A stretch of 64,000 nucleotides of DNA from Rhizobium sp. C4. Lineage in GTDB: Bacteria; Pseudomonadota; Alphaproteobacteria; Rhizobiales; Rhizobiaceae. The notes beneath the pieces are model-generated. The model did no database searches. It worked only from the letters and a program-made list of their open reading frames with translations, and was not told the origin of the DNA. Where the stretch lies: positions 186,001 to 250,000 of the forward strand of contig NZ_JAJNCX010000002.1 of NCBI RefSeq assembly GCF_021026315.1. Reading direction: 5' to 3'. Made by a program: the position numbers and the translations under genes. Below are positions 43,066 to 51,084 of the stretch, piece by piece; the first letter of the stretch is position 1; every line of letters starts with the position of its first letter.

Positions 43066-45189
43066 ATGACATTTCAGACGTTCCGGCCGGATCCCCGGCT
43101 CGACAAGCTCCTCAATCCGCGTTCCGTCGCCGTCGTTGGTGCATCCGATGATCCGGTGCGGATTTCCGGCCGGCCGCTTGCCTATCTGAAGAAACATGGT
43201 TTTGCCGGGGCGATCTATCCGATCAATCCGAACCGCGAGACCGTTCAGGGCGTCAAGGCCTATCCGTCCCTGATGGACCTGCCGGAAGCGCCGGATGTGG
43301 CCATCATTGCGATCCCGTCGCAACATGTTCTCGCGGCCGTCGCCGACGCGGGCCGAAAAGGCGTGGCGTCCGCCATCATCATGTCCTCCGGATTTGCGGA
43401 AGCAGGCGGCGACGGTACCGCCGCGCAGCAGGAGCTGGCTCGGCTCGGTCGGGAAGGCGGCGTCCGGCTACTTGGACCGAACTGTGTCGGCCTGTTCAAT
43501 GCCACAAGCCGCTTCTATGGAACGTTCACCCAGTCGCTCGATGGCGGTGTGCCGCCTGCGGGTGGCGTTGCGGTCGTCTCGCAAAGCGGTGCCTATGGCG
43601 GCTATATTGCCTATCTCGCCCGTGAACGCGGCCTTGGGGTCAACTACTGGATCACCACGGGCAACGAGGTGGACGTCGATGCAGCCGATGCGATCGGCTG
43701 GCTGGCCCTGCGCGACGACGTGAAGGTCATTGCGGTCTATCTGGAGGGTGTCCGCAACGGGCCAGCCTTCATTCAGGCATTGGCAACCGCACGCGCCGCG
43801 AAAAAGCCGGTTGTCGTGATGAAGGTCGGCCGGTCCGAGGCCGGCGCCATTGCCGCATCGTCCCACACAGCCTCCTTGGCGGGCACCGATGCGGTATATG
43901 ATGCCGTGTTCCGCGAATATGGCGCATTCCGTGCCCGCACGACGGAAGAGCAACTGGATATTGCCGAGGCCTGCCTTGCCGGCAAGTTCCCGGCTGGCAA
44001 CCGGCTGGGCATTGTCACGCTCTCCGGTGGCGTTGGCGTGCAGATGTGCGATGCGGCGGAAACCTACGGGCTCGATGTCGCGCCGATGCCCAAACCGGCG
44101 CAGGAGAAACTTCGCGCGCTGCTGCCTTATGCAGCGGTTGCCAATCCCATCGACACGACGGCGCAGGTCATGAATGACATGTCGCTCGTGTCGAAGAACC
44201 TGGAGATCGTGCTGCGGGATGGGGGCTACGATTCACTGATCAGCTTCCTCACCACGGTGCCGGCGGCACAGGCCTATGGAACCAAGCTTCGCGACGCGAT
44301 CCTGGCGGGCGTGGCAGCCGGCGGTGGCGACAGGCTGGCCGTCTTGTGCATGGCTGCGCCCCAGAATGTGGTGAAGTCCTATCAGGAGGCCGGCTTCCTC
44401 GTTTATCAGGATGCCGACCGTGCGGTTCAGGTCGCAGGTGCACTGACCCATTTCGGCCGGTCTTTTGAGGTCGAGCAGAAGCACATCGATGTCGCGGCGG
44501 CGCCGCGCTTCCAAACGGAAGCCGATGCGCTGTCGGAACATGAGGCCAAGGCGGTGCTTGCCAAGGCTGGAATTCCCTTCCTGCCGGAGCGGCTTGCGGC
44601 AACGCGCGATGCCGCGGTTGCGGCTGCCCGCGAGGTGGGGTTTCCGCTCGCGATGAAGATCGTGTCCGGCGACATTCAGCACAAGTCGGATATCGGGGGT
44701 GTCGTTCTGAACATCGCCGATCCCGAAGCTGCAGCGGTTGCCTTCGAGACGATCATGGCCAATGCGCGCAGGCATATGCCGGACGCTCAAATCGACGGCG
44801 TGCTTGTCGCGCCCATGGCGCCGCAGGGAATAGAAACGATCATCGGGGTGATGCGCGATCCGGTCTTCGGTCCGGTTGTCATGTTCGGACTTGGCGGGGT
44901 GCTGGTCGAGGTCCTCAAGGACGTGACCTTCAGTGTCGCGCCCTTCGATGAGGTTGAAGCCCTGGCCATGATCCGCCGGATCAAGAGCTATCCGTTGCTG
45001 GAAGGCGTGCGAGGCGCCGGTCGCTCCGACATCGAGGCGCTGGCAAAGGTTCTTTCGGCAGTTTCGCATTTCGCGGCCAGAAATAGCGACACGATCGAAA
45101 GTCTCGATCTGAACCCCCTGCGGGTCTTGCCCGGCACGCAAGGGACCGTCGCGCTTGACGCGGTCATCGTGCCGAGGAAGTCGGTATAG
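43066..45189 (+). CDS. NDP-forming acyl-CoA synthetase (acetate-CoA ligase, ADP-forming type)
   Basis: A 707-residue fused acyl-CoA synthetase. The N-terminal CoA-binding domain has RSVAVVGASDDP (20-30); the middle ligase domain contains the phospho-acceptor H267 in SSHTASLAGTD and SQSGAYGG; the C-terminal ATP-grasp domain (about 485-707) has FPLAMKIVSGDIQHKSDIGGV. It interconverts acyl-CoA plus ADP and phosphate with acid plus ATP and CoA. The ATG at 43066 has GAGG six bases upstream; an earlier ATG at 43036 lacks a site. It could activate an acid or recover ATP from a product acyl-CoA. It ends at a perfect hairpin. Confidence 0.92.
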   Translation: MTFQTFRPDPRLDKLLNPRSVAVVGASDDPVRISGRPLAYLKKHGFAGAIYPINPNRETVQGVKAYPSLMDLPEAPDVAIIAIPSQHVLAAVADAGRKGVASAIIMSSGFAEAGGDGTAAQQELARLGREGGVRLLGPNCVGLFNATSRFYGTFTQSLDGGVPPAGGVAVVSQSGAYGGYIAYLARERGLGVNYWITTGNEVDVDAADAIGWLALRDDVKVIAVYLEGVRNGPAFIQALATARAAKKPVVVMKVGRSEAGAIAASSHTASLAGTDAVYDAVFREYGAFRARTTEEQLDIAEACLAGKFPAGNRLGIVTLSGGVGVQMCDAAETYGLDVAPMPKPAQEKLRALLPYAAVANPIDTTAQVMNDMSLVSKNLEIVLRDGGYDSLISFLTTVPAAQAYGTKLRDAILAGVAAGGGDRLAVLCMAAPQNVVKSYQEAGFLVYQDADRAVQVAGALTHFGRSFEVEQKHIDVAAAPRFQTEADALSEHEAKAVLAKAGIPFLPERLAATRDAAVAAAREVGFPLAMKIVSGDIQHKSDIGGVVLNIADPEAAAVAFETIMANARRHMPDAQIDGVLVAPMAPQGIETIIGVMRDPVFGPVVMFGLGGVLVEVLKDVTFSVAPFDEVEALAMIRRIKSYPLLEGVRGAGRSDIEALAKVLSAVSHFAARNSDTIESLDLNPLRVLPGTQGTVALDAVIVPRKSV

Positions 45190-45202
45190 AGAGCAAGTTA
45201 AA

Positions 45203-45235
45203 GCGAAGGCGACGCCTGGAATGCGTCGCCTTCGC
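45203..45235. terminator. Strong bidirectional hairpin terminator
   Basis: GCGAAGGCGACGC (45203-45215) pairs perfectly with GCGTCGCCTTCGC (45223-45235), a 13-bp stem with a 7-base loop, between the convergent synthetase and crotonase genes. A run of four A follows on the plus strand, that is, U on the opposite strand's upstream side; there is no long T tract. Confidence 0.75.
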
Positions 45236-45254
45236 CAAAAGAGAGTTTGCCTCT

Positions 45255-46055
45255 TCAGGGTTTCGGCTGCTTGCGCCGTTGCTTTGCAATGAACTCGGAG
45301 GCGATGGCGTGATGTTCCTCGCTGAGCGTGGCGGCCAGCTGGCGTCCGAGTGTTGCGTCCAGCATCTCGGCGGCGTTTCGGTGCAGATAGAGGTTCATCA
45401 GCTTCTTCGTCTCGCGCAGCGCATTGGCCGGCTGAGCCAGCATCTTGTCTGCGAGAGCCCGCGCCTCTTCCATCAGGAGCTCCGGCTTCACCACCCGGTT
45501 GGCCAGGCCGAACTCGACGGCCTGTTGCGGCGTGATCCGATCCCCCGTGAAGATCAGCTCCTTCGCTTTCAGGAGACTCGTATAGAGCGGCCAGGAGATG
45601 GAGATCCCGTCGCCGACTACCAGTCCGATATTGATATGCGGTTCCGCCATGAACGCGTTTTCAGACATGAGGACGATATCGCTGAGTGTTGCCAGCGTCG
45701 CGCCCCAGCCGACAGCCGGCCCGTTGACCGCTGCGATGATCGGGATGGGCACGTCGATAAAGCTATGGATCGTCCGGCGGGCGTTTTCCTGGACACGGCG
45801 TGCAAAGCCTTCGTCTTCCAGCGTCTTGACGAAATGCCCCATGTCCCCGCCGGCGCTGAAGGCCCGGCCGGCTCCGGTCATGATGGCGACGCGGGCGTCC
45901 GTGTCTTCCGCCAGGGTTTGAAACAGCCTGGGAAAGGCAAACAGCATCTCCGTCGTGGATGCGTTCATATCGGCCGGACGATCGAGCGTGATCAGGCGCA
46001 ACGGCCCTTCAATCTCCACTTTGAGCCCGTCCGGCAGGTCATAGGCGTTTTCCAT
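45255..46055 (-). CDS. Enoyl-CoA hydratase/isomerase family
   Basis: A 266-residue crotonase with AFSAGGDMGHF, NGPAVGWGATLATLSDI and EPHINIGLVVGDG. Like the protein at 30709, the first classical Glu is Thr and the second position is His, so standard hydration is unlikely. The C-terminal tail QRRKQPKP departs from the usual EKRxPxF ending. An AGAGGAAG site precedes the ATG. It lies 52 bases downstream of an iron alcohol dehydrogenase gene on the same strand and is likely cotranscribed with it. Confidence 0.84.
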   Translation of the reverse strand: MENAYDLPDGLKVEIEGPLRLITLDRPADMNASTTEMLFAFPRLFQTLAEDTDARVAIMTGAGRAFSAGGDMGHFVKTLEDEGFARRVQENARRTIHSFIDVPIPIIAAVNGPAVGWGATLATLSDIVLMSENAFMAEPHINIGLVVGDGISISWPLYTSLLKAKELIFTGDRITPQQAVEFGLANRVVKPELLMEEARALADKMLAQPANALRETKKLMNLYLHRNAAEMLDATLGRQLAATLSEEHHAIASEFIAKQRRKQPKP

Positions 46056-46107
46056 TCTTCCTCTCCATCAAACCAAAACCGCGGCCGCATTTTCACGAGC
46101 AGTTCGA

Positions 46108-47247
46108 TCAGCCGGAAAGGGATGATTGCAGCAGCATCCGGTAGTCTTCGGCAGACGGTCTGATGGGGTTGGTCAGCGTCGAGACGTCGTCCACGGCATA
46201 AGCCACCATCTCTTCGACATCGTCGGCGGAGACGCCCATGGCGCCCAGATTTGCGGGAATCCCCAGCCGTTGGTTCAGCGCGACAATCGCATCGGCGATG
46301 TCGGCGCCGGATTTCAATCCCATCGCCGAAGCGAGCACGTCCAGCTTAGCCGTCACATGCGGTGCGTTGAACCGGAGGACCGGCGGCAGGAGCACGGCAT
46401 TCAACGTGCCGTGATGAAGCTTTAGCCGCTCGATACGGCCGGCGGCGTGGCTCATGGAATGGACGGCGCCAAGGCCCTTGGTAAAGGCCAGCGCACCCTC
46501 GATCGCGGCCATCATCATGTCGCCACGCGCTGCCAGGTCGCTGCCGTCGGCAACCGCTCGCTCCAATGCGCCATCGCCGATGGCCCGCTTGAGGCCGTCG
46601 AGACCGATCGCATCGGCGATCGGGTTGAAGAGCGGGGAGAGGTAGGCCTCGATGCAGTGGGTGACGGCATCCATCCCTGTCGCGGCGGTCAAGGACCGGG
46701 GCAGTTTGAGTGTCAGCTCGGGGTCGCAGATCGCCACATCGGGGATAAGGTAGGGACTGGCAATCGTGGATTTCCGACCGTCCGCTGTCACGATGACCGT
46801 GCCGACGCTGACTTCCGTTCCCGTCCCTGCCGTCGTCGGGATCGCGATCAGCGGTCCAACCTTGCCGATCTTGCCCTGACCCTTGCGTGCCGTTTCGTAC
46901 TGGGCGAGTGGTTCGGGATGGCTCGCCAGAAGATTGACGGCCTTGCCGAGATCGATCGGCGACCCGCCGCCGATGGCAACAATGCCGTCGCAGCTCTCCG
47001 CGCGATAGGTCTCCAGCGCCGCCTTCACAGCGGCTTCGGTCGGGTTGGGCGGCGTGCCGTCATAGACGATCCAGGCCAGGCCCTCCGGCCAATGCGCCTT
47101 AACCTGATCGAGAATCCCCGCGGCGGCAATGCCCTGATCCGTGCAGATCAGCGGACGCTTCACGCCCAGTTTCTGCAGTTCTGCGCCTATTCTTTTGATG
47201 GCGCCGGCCTCGTACCACACTCGATTGACGAACTGGAGCAGCGGCAT
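46108..47247 (-). CDS. Iron-containing alcohol dehydrogenase
   Basis: A 379-residue group III (iron-type) alcohol dehydrogenase. The dinucleotide motif GGGSPIDLGK (93-102), PTTAGTGTEVS (138-147), and metal ligands D193 and H197 (GMDAVTHCIEAY), H263 (VHSMSHAAG) and H279 (KLHHGTLNAVLL) are all present. It interconverts an alcohol and an aldehyde or ketone with NAD(P)H. The start at 47247 follows GCGAGGATCACC; the frame reads on to 47997 but that part overlaps an opposing gene region and does not resemble the family. It is divergent from the DUF35/aldolase operon, so carbonyl products from that operon are candidate substrates. Confidence 0.92.
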   Translation of the reverse strand: MPLLQFVNRVWYEAGAIKRIGAELQKLGVKRPLICTDQGIAAAGILDQVKAHWPEGLAWIVYDGTPPNPTEAAVKAALETYRAESCDGIVAIGGGSPIDLGKAVNLLASHPEPLAQYETARKGQGKIGKVGPLIAIPTTAGTGTEVSVGTVIVTADGRKSTIASPYLIPDVAICDPELTLKLPRSLTAATGMDAVTHCIEAYLSPLFNPIADAIGLDGLKRAIGDGALERAVADGSDLAARGDMMMAAIEGALAFTKGLGAVHSMSHAAGRIERLKLHHGTLNAVLLPPVLRFNAPHVTAKLDVLASAMGLKSGADIADAIVALNQRLGIPANLGAMGVSADDVEEMVAYAVDDVSTLTNPIRPSAEDYRMLLQSSLSG

Positions 47248-47436
47248 GGTGATCCTCGCATGTAGATTGATTGGGGGGCATCGACTTGGCCCGTAGCCCA
47301 AATTAAGGGGCCGATCAGCGTTCTGGATAGAAAAGAGTGCGCCTGCCTTTGCGGCAACGCATATATGCTTTCGGCAGCGACCGGACTCCCCAGGGAGACC
47401 GCTTTCAGACATTGAAAAGCGAGAGCAATCAGAACC

Positions 47437-47823
47437 GTGGACGTCATGGACCAGATCAGACCAGAACGCGACTACGAAGCCTTCCTCGCCGAGGGGCGCT
47501 TCATGATCCAACGCAGCCGCTCGAGCGGTGCCTATGTGTTTTATCCGCGGGTAGCCGAGCCGCGCACGGGTGCCAGAGACCTGGAATGGGTCGAAGCCAG
47601 TGGCGACGGCATCGTCTATTCCGTGACCGTCGTGCGCAAACGCCCCCCGGAGCAGGATTACAATGTCGTCCTCATCGATCTTGCCGAAGGGCCGCGCATG
47701 ATGTCGCGCGTGGTTGATATCGAGCCTTCCGCCGTCAAGATCGGCATGAAGGTGAAGGCGAAAATAGCCTCGGAAGACGGCAAGCCGCTCGTCGTCTTCG
47801 CACCCGTGGGAGATCAGGCATGA
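47437..47823 (+). CDS. DUF35 OB-fold protein lacking the zinc-ribbon cysteines
   Basis: A 128-residue DUF35 protein. The C-terminal OB fold is clear: DLEWVEASGDGIVYSVTVV, then NVVLIDLAEGPRMMSRVV and KIGMKVKAKI. The N-terminal part, where most relatives have a CxxC...CxxC zinc ribbon, reads MIQRSRSSGAYVFYPRVAE and has no cysteine at all. DUF35 proteins are partners of thiolase-fold enzymes, notably the Ltp2 retro-aldolase of steroid side-chain degradation. The next gene encodes such a protein and overlaps this stop by four bases. The GTG at 47437 is taken as start because of spacing to GAGAG; an ATG at 47446 is possible. Confidence 0.85.
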   Translation: MDVMDQIRPERDYEAFLAEGRFMIQRSRSSGAYVFYPRVAEPRTGARDLEWVEASGDGIVYSVTVVRKRPPEQDYNVVLIDLAEGPRMMSRVVDIEPSAVKIGMKVKAKIASEDGKPLVVFAPVGDQA

Positions 47824-48977
47824 GCAGTGGTGCATTTCCGCGCGGTGGTACCGCGTTCGTCGCCGGTGCGACCTATGGCATGGGCGAAGCCCCCGGCTAT
47901 GATTCGCTGGACCTTGCCGTTCATGCCAGCCTGAAGGCGCTGGACATGGCGGGCATGACGCCTGCCGATGTTGACGGTCTTTTCGTTGCACTTCCATCCG
48001 ACATGATGTCCCAGCTGTCGATGGCGCAATATCTCGGCATCCAGCCCCGGGTCATGAGCAACAATCGGGTCGGCGGATCGTCATTCCAGACCTACGCGCA
48101 TATGGCCGCTCTGGCGCTTGAGGCCGGTGAGTGTGACGTCGCGCTGATCGCCTATGGCAGCAACCAGCGCACGGCTTCCGGCAAGCTGGTTGCCAGCACA
48201 AGGCCCTCCATCTATCAGGGCCCCTACAAACCGCTGTTGCCGATCTCGGCCTATGCGCTTGCCGCCTCCCGGCACATGCACGAATACGGCACGACGCGGG
48301 AGCAACTGGCGGAAGTCGCTGTTGCCGCACGCAAATGGGCCAATCTCAATCCGGATGCCTTCATGCATGGTGATCTGACGATCGAGGATTGCCTGAATGC
48401 CCGCATGGTCTCGGATCCTTTCACCAAGAATGATTGCTGCCTTGTCACCGATGGTGCCGCGGCCGTCGTGATGACGCGCGCTGATCGCGCCAAGGATCAC
48501 GCGGCCCGCCCGGCCTATCTGCTGGGCGCGGCATCGGCGACGACGCATATGGAGATTGCGTCCATGCCGGATCTGACCGTCACGGCTGCCGTCGAATCCG
48601 GCCGTCGTGCCTATGCCCATGCAGGCGTCGGGCCGAAGGATATCGATGTGGCGGAGGTCTACGACGCGTTTACGATCAATACGATCCTGTTTCTCGAAGA
48701 CCTCGGTTTCTGCCCGAAGGGCGAGGGGGGACGGTTCGTTGAAGGTGGTGCGATTGCGCCGGGCGGAAAGCTTGCCGTCAACACCAATGGCGGTGGTCTG
48801 TCCTGTGTCCATCCCGGCATGTATGGCCTCTTCACCATGGTCGAGGCGATGGAACAGGTCATGGGGATTGCCGGCGATCGTCAGGTCAAGGATGTCAACC
48901 TTGCCTTGTCGCATGGCAATGGTGGAACATTGTCGAGCCAGGCCACGCTTATTCTCGGATCGGAGGCAACATTGTGA
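47820..48977 (+). CDS. Thiolase-fold lipid-transfer-protein family enzyme, Ltp2-like retro-aldolase candidate
   Basis: A 385-residue SCP-x/Ltp-type thiolase-fold protein. It lacks both thiolase cysteines: the nucleophile region reads NNRVGGSSFQ (81-90) and the second-cysteine region reads SHGNGGTLSSQ (364-374). Instead Y281 in EVYDAFT and Y335 in CVHPGMYG sit where Ltp2-type aldolases have functional tyrosines (by memory of the family). The likely reaction is retro-aldol cleavage of a branched 3-hydroxyacyl-CoA, giving acetyl- or propionyl-CoA plus a ketone or aldehyde. A DUF35 partner gene overlaps upstream and a crotonase gene overlaps downstream (GTGA). Ordinary thiolase activity is unlikely. 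Confidence 0.8.
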   Translation: MSSGAFPRGGTAFVAGATYGMGEAPGYDSLDLAVHASLKALDMAGMTPADVDGLFVALPSDMMSQLSMAQYLGIQPRVMSNNRVGGSSFQTYAHMAALALEAGECDVALIAYGSNQRTASGKLVASTRPSIYQGPYKPLLPISAYALAASRHMHEYGTTREQLAEVAVAARKWANLNPDAFMHGDLTIEDCLNARMVSDPFTKNDCCLVTDGAAAVVMTRADRAKDHAARPAYLLGAASATTHMEIASMPDLTVTAAVESGRRAYAHAGVGPKDIDVAEVYDAFTINTILFLEDLGFCPKGEGGRFVEGGAIAPGGKLAVNTNGGGLSCVHPGMYGLFTMVEAMEQVMGIAGDRQVKDVNLALSHGNGGTLSSQATLILGSEATL

Positions 48978-49762
48978 GTGAAGATACCGACGCGCCCGTC
49001 AGGATAGAGTTCAAAGGTCCCATCGCGATCGTGACGATGGACAATGCAAAGACGAAGAATGCACTGTCTCCGGAAATGATCCGCGATCTTGGCGATCGGT
49101 TCGAGCAGTTGATGGGCGACTGGAACTGCCGCGCCATCGTGCTCACCGGCGCCAATGGAGCCTTTTGCTCAGGCGGCGACGTCTCGCGCATGCAGCGGGA
49201 CCGGCAGGTTCTCGACACGCGCACCTATATCGGCGGCGCGCATCGCATCTTGCGCGCCATGGTCAATGGGGCCAAGCCTGTGATTGCGGCCGTTGAAGGC
49301 GCGGCCATCGGGGCGGGCATGTCCTTGGTGGCAGCCTGCGATTATGCGGTAGCGTCACAGAGATCGAAGTTCTGCGCGGCCTTTGCCAAGGTAGGCCTTG
49401 CCCCCGATTCAGGGCTTTACTGGACATTGCCGCAGAGGGTCGGCCTCGGTCGCGCCAAGAAGCTGATCATGCTGGCAAACACCTTTGCCGCAGCAGAGGC
49501 GGAGCGCATTGGCCTGGTTGACGAAGCGGTCGACGACGGAACGGCGCTGACGCGCGCCATCGTAGTGGCGGAAGAATTTGCCGCTGCCGCGCCGTTGTCG
49601 ATTGCCGTGACCAAGGCCGTTTACGCCGATGGCGTGCTGACGCTGGATGACGCGTTCCGTGCCGAGCGGGATCATCACCCCATGCTGGTGCGCAGTGCCG
49701 ACCACCTGAACGCAATCGACGCATTCCGTGAAAAGCGCCAGCCGAAATTTGAAGGAAAATAG
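48974..49762 (+). CDS. Enoyl-CoA hydratase/isomerase family, PaaG-like
   Basis: A 262-residue crotonase with AFCSGGDVSRM (63-73), VEGAAIGAGMSLVAACD and D145 in KVGLAPDSG, the PaaG-type Asp. Both classical hydratase glutamates are missing. The GTG start overlaps the upstream stop by four bases, so it is translationally coupled to the aldolase-like gene. It belongs to the same subgroup as 24256, 25026 and 25822. It is likely an isomerase preparing or rearranging the substrate of the aldolase step, but direct evidence is lacking. The gene ends at a classical terminator. Confidence 0.86.
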   Translation: MSEDTDAPVRIEFKGPIAIVTMDNAKTKNALSPEMIRDLGDRFEQLMGDWNCRAIVLTGANGAFCSGGDVSRMQRDRQVLDTRTYIGGAHRILRAMVNGAKPVIAAVEGAAIGAGMSLVAACDYAVASQRSKFCAAFAKVGLAPDSGLYWTLPQRVGLGRAKKLIMLANTFAAAEAERIGLVDEAVDDGTALTRAIVVAEEFAAAAPLSIAVTKAVYADGVLTLDDAFRAERDHHPMLVRSADHLNAIDAFREKRQPKFEGK

Positions 49763-49797
49763 CCGGGCGACAGACCTCCCAAGACTTGACCGGCAGA

Positions 49798-49827
49798 CCC
49801 CGGCGCCTCAGCTGCGCCGGGGTTTTT
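49798..49827 (+). terminator. Intrinsic terminator of the DUF35/aldolase operon
   Basis: CCCCGGCGC (49798-49806) and GCGCCGGGG (49814-49822) form a perfect 9-bp GC-rich stem with a 7-base loop, followed directly by TTTTT (49823-49827). It lies 35 bases after the crotonase stop and just before the end of an opposing gene. Confidence 0.88.
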
Positions 49828-49833
49828 CATGTC

Positions 49834-50976
49834 TTAGCCGATCGCGCCCTTGGCAGCCCAATCCGTCGCCTGGCCGGCGATGGCCCAGCCGGAGAGCGCC
49901 TCGTCGATCGGGGTCGCAGTCGCAGCTTTCGCCGCAAACGGGTTTTCAGGGATGGTGCGACTGAAGCGCGGGGCGGGCGCTGGCTGCACGACGCCATCGA
50001 TCTCGACATAGACGCCACGCGCTTTCATGTGCGGGTGCTCGGGCGCCTCGTCCATCGTCAGGACCGGTGCAAAGCAGACATCGGTTCCTTCCAGGAGGTC
50101 CGTCCATTCGTCTGCTGTCTTCTGCTTGAACCGTTCGGCGAAGCGTTCTCTCATGGCCGGCCACTGGCTGCGATCATTCTGAGGCGGCAGGTCCGCGAGC
50201 GAAAGCCCGATCTTTTCAACGAGCAGTTCGAAGAATTTCTCCTCGATCGGTGCGATCGAAATGTAGCGCCCATCGGCGCATTCGTAGACGTCGTAAAAGG
50301 GGGCGCCGGAATCCGAATAGTTGGTTCCGCGCTCGAGCGACATCAGTCCTGCCGCGCGCATGCCGTGGAAATTGGTCATGAGGTGCGCGGTGCCATCGGA
50401 AATAGCCGCATCGACGACCTGGCCCTTGCCGGAGCTGCGCGCTTCGATCATCGCGGCCAGCATCCCGAATGCCAGGTAGAGCGCGCCGCCGCCGAGGTCG
50501 CCGACAAGGCTCAAGGGCGGGGTCGGTGGCTGGTCCTTGCGGCCGATGGCAGCCAGCGCGCCGGTGATGGCGATATAGTTGAGATCGTGGGCAGCCGCCT
50601 GGGCCAGAGGTCCTGTCTGTCCCCAGCCTGTCATGCGGCCATAGACGAGGCGCGGGTTGCGGGCGAGGCATTCGTCAGGCCCCAGTCCCAGGCGCTCGGT
50701 GACGCCCGGGCGGAACCCCTCGATCAGGCCGTCGGCTTCCTCGATCAGCGAGAGCACGAAATCAACGCCCGCCTTGCTCTTCAGATCCACGGCGATCTGC
50801 TTGCGTCCGCGAAGCAGGAGATTGTACTTCAGCGGTCGGGCAATGCCGAGCCCGGACTCCACCTTCCGCTCCACGCGCAGGACGGTCGCGCCGAGATCGG
50901 CGAGCAGCATCGCACACATCGGACCCGGGCCGATGCCCGCGAGTTCAACGATTTTCACACCAGCAAGTGGCCCCAT
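49834..50976 (-). CDS. Alpha-methylacyl-CoA racemase-like family III CoA-transferase protein
   Basis: A 380-residue CaiB/BaiF protein of the racemase branch. The start MGPLAGVKIVELAGIGPGP is typical of alpha-methylacyl-CoA racemase. The two catalytic features are visible: a His in AAHDLNYIAITGAL (about residue 126) and an Asp in SLVGDLGGGALYLAFG (about residue 156). The enzyme interconverts (2R)- and (2S)-methylacyl-CoA, needed when degrading isoprenoids or sterol and bile-acid side chains. It lies downstream of an IclR regulator gene on the minus strand. This is one of the more specific clues that the island handles alpha-methyl-branched acids. Confidence 0.9.
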   Translation of the reverse strand: MGPLAGVKIVELAGIGPGPMCAMLLADLGATVLRVERKVESGLGIARPLKYNLLLRGRKQIAVDLKSKAGVDFVLSLIEEADGLIEGFRPGVTERLGLGPDECLARNPRLVYGRMTGWGQTGPLAQAAAHDLNYIAITGALAAIGRKDQPPTPPLSLVGDLGGGALYLAFGMLAAMIEARSSGKGQVVDAAISDGTAHLMTNFHGMRAAGLMSLERGTNYSDSGAPFYDVYECADGRYISIAPIEEKFFELLVEKIGLSLADLPPQNDRSQWPAMRERFAERFKQKTADEWTDLLEGTDVCFAPVLTMDEAPEHPHMKARGVYVEIDGVVQPAPAPRFSRTIPENPFAAKAATATPIDEALSGWAIAGQATDWAAKGAIG

Positions 50977-51029
50977 GACATTTCCTCAGCTCAGGATCAT
51001 TGACGACCATGGTTTCCTGCCAAAATGAA

Positions 51030-51056
51030 ATGGCCGCCGCCATCGGCGCCGGCCAT
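51030..51056 (-). terminator. Terminator-like hairpin after the IclR gene
   Basis: ATGGCC (51030-51035) and GGCCAT (51051-51056) are the arms of a GC-rich hairpin between the IclR gene and the racemase gene. On the minus strand the stem is followed by TTTCATTTTGG. It may partly separate expression of the two genes. Confidence 0.45.
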
Positions 51057-51084
51057 ACAACATGGTTCTGTGCTTTTCGGAAAA

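Noticed and set aside
19361-46055. A complete ferulate to vanillate pathway (ligase, hydratase-lyase, vanillin dehydrogenase)
   Set aside because: A feruloyl-CoA-synthase-like ligase and an aldehyde dehydrogenase are present but far apart, and none of the crotonases looked like a feruloyl-CoA hydratase-lyase; no vanillate demethylase was seen.
47248-47997. N-terminal extension of the iron alcohol dehydrogenase frame
   Set aside because: The extra 250 residues do not match the family, overlap the opposing DUF35 gene, and a good ribosome site precedes the ATG at 47247.
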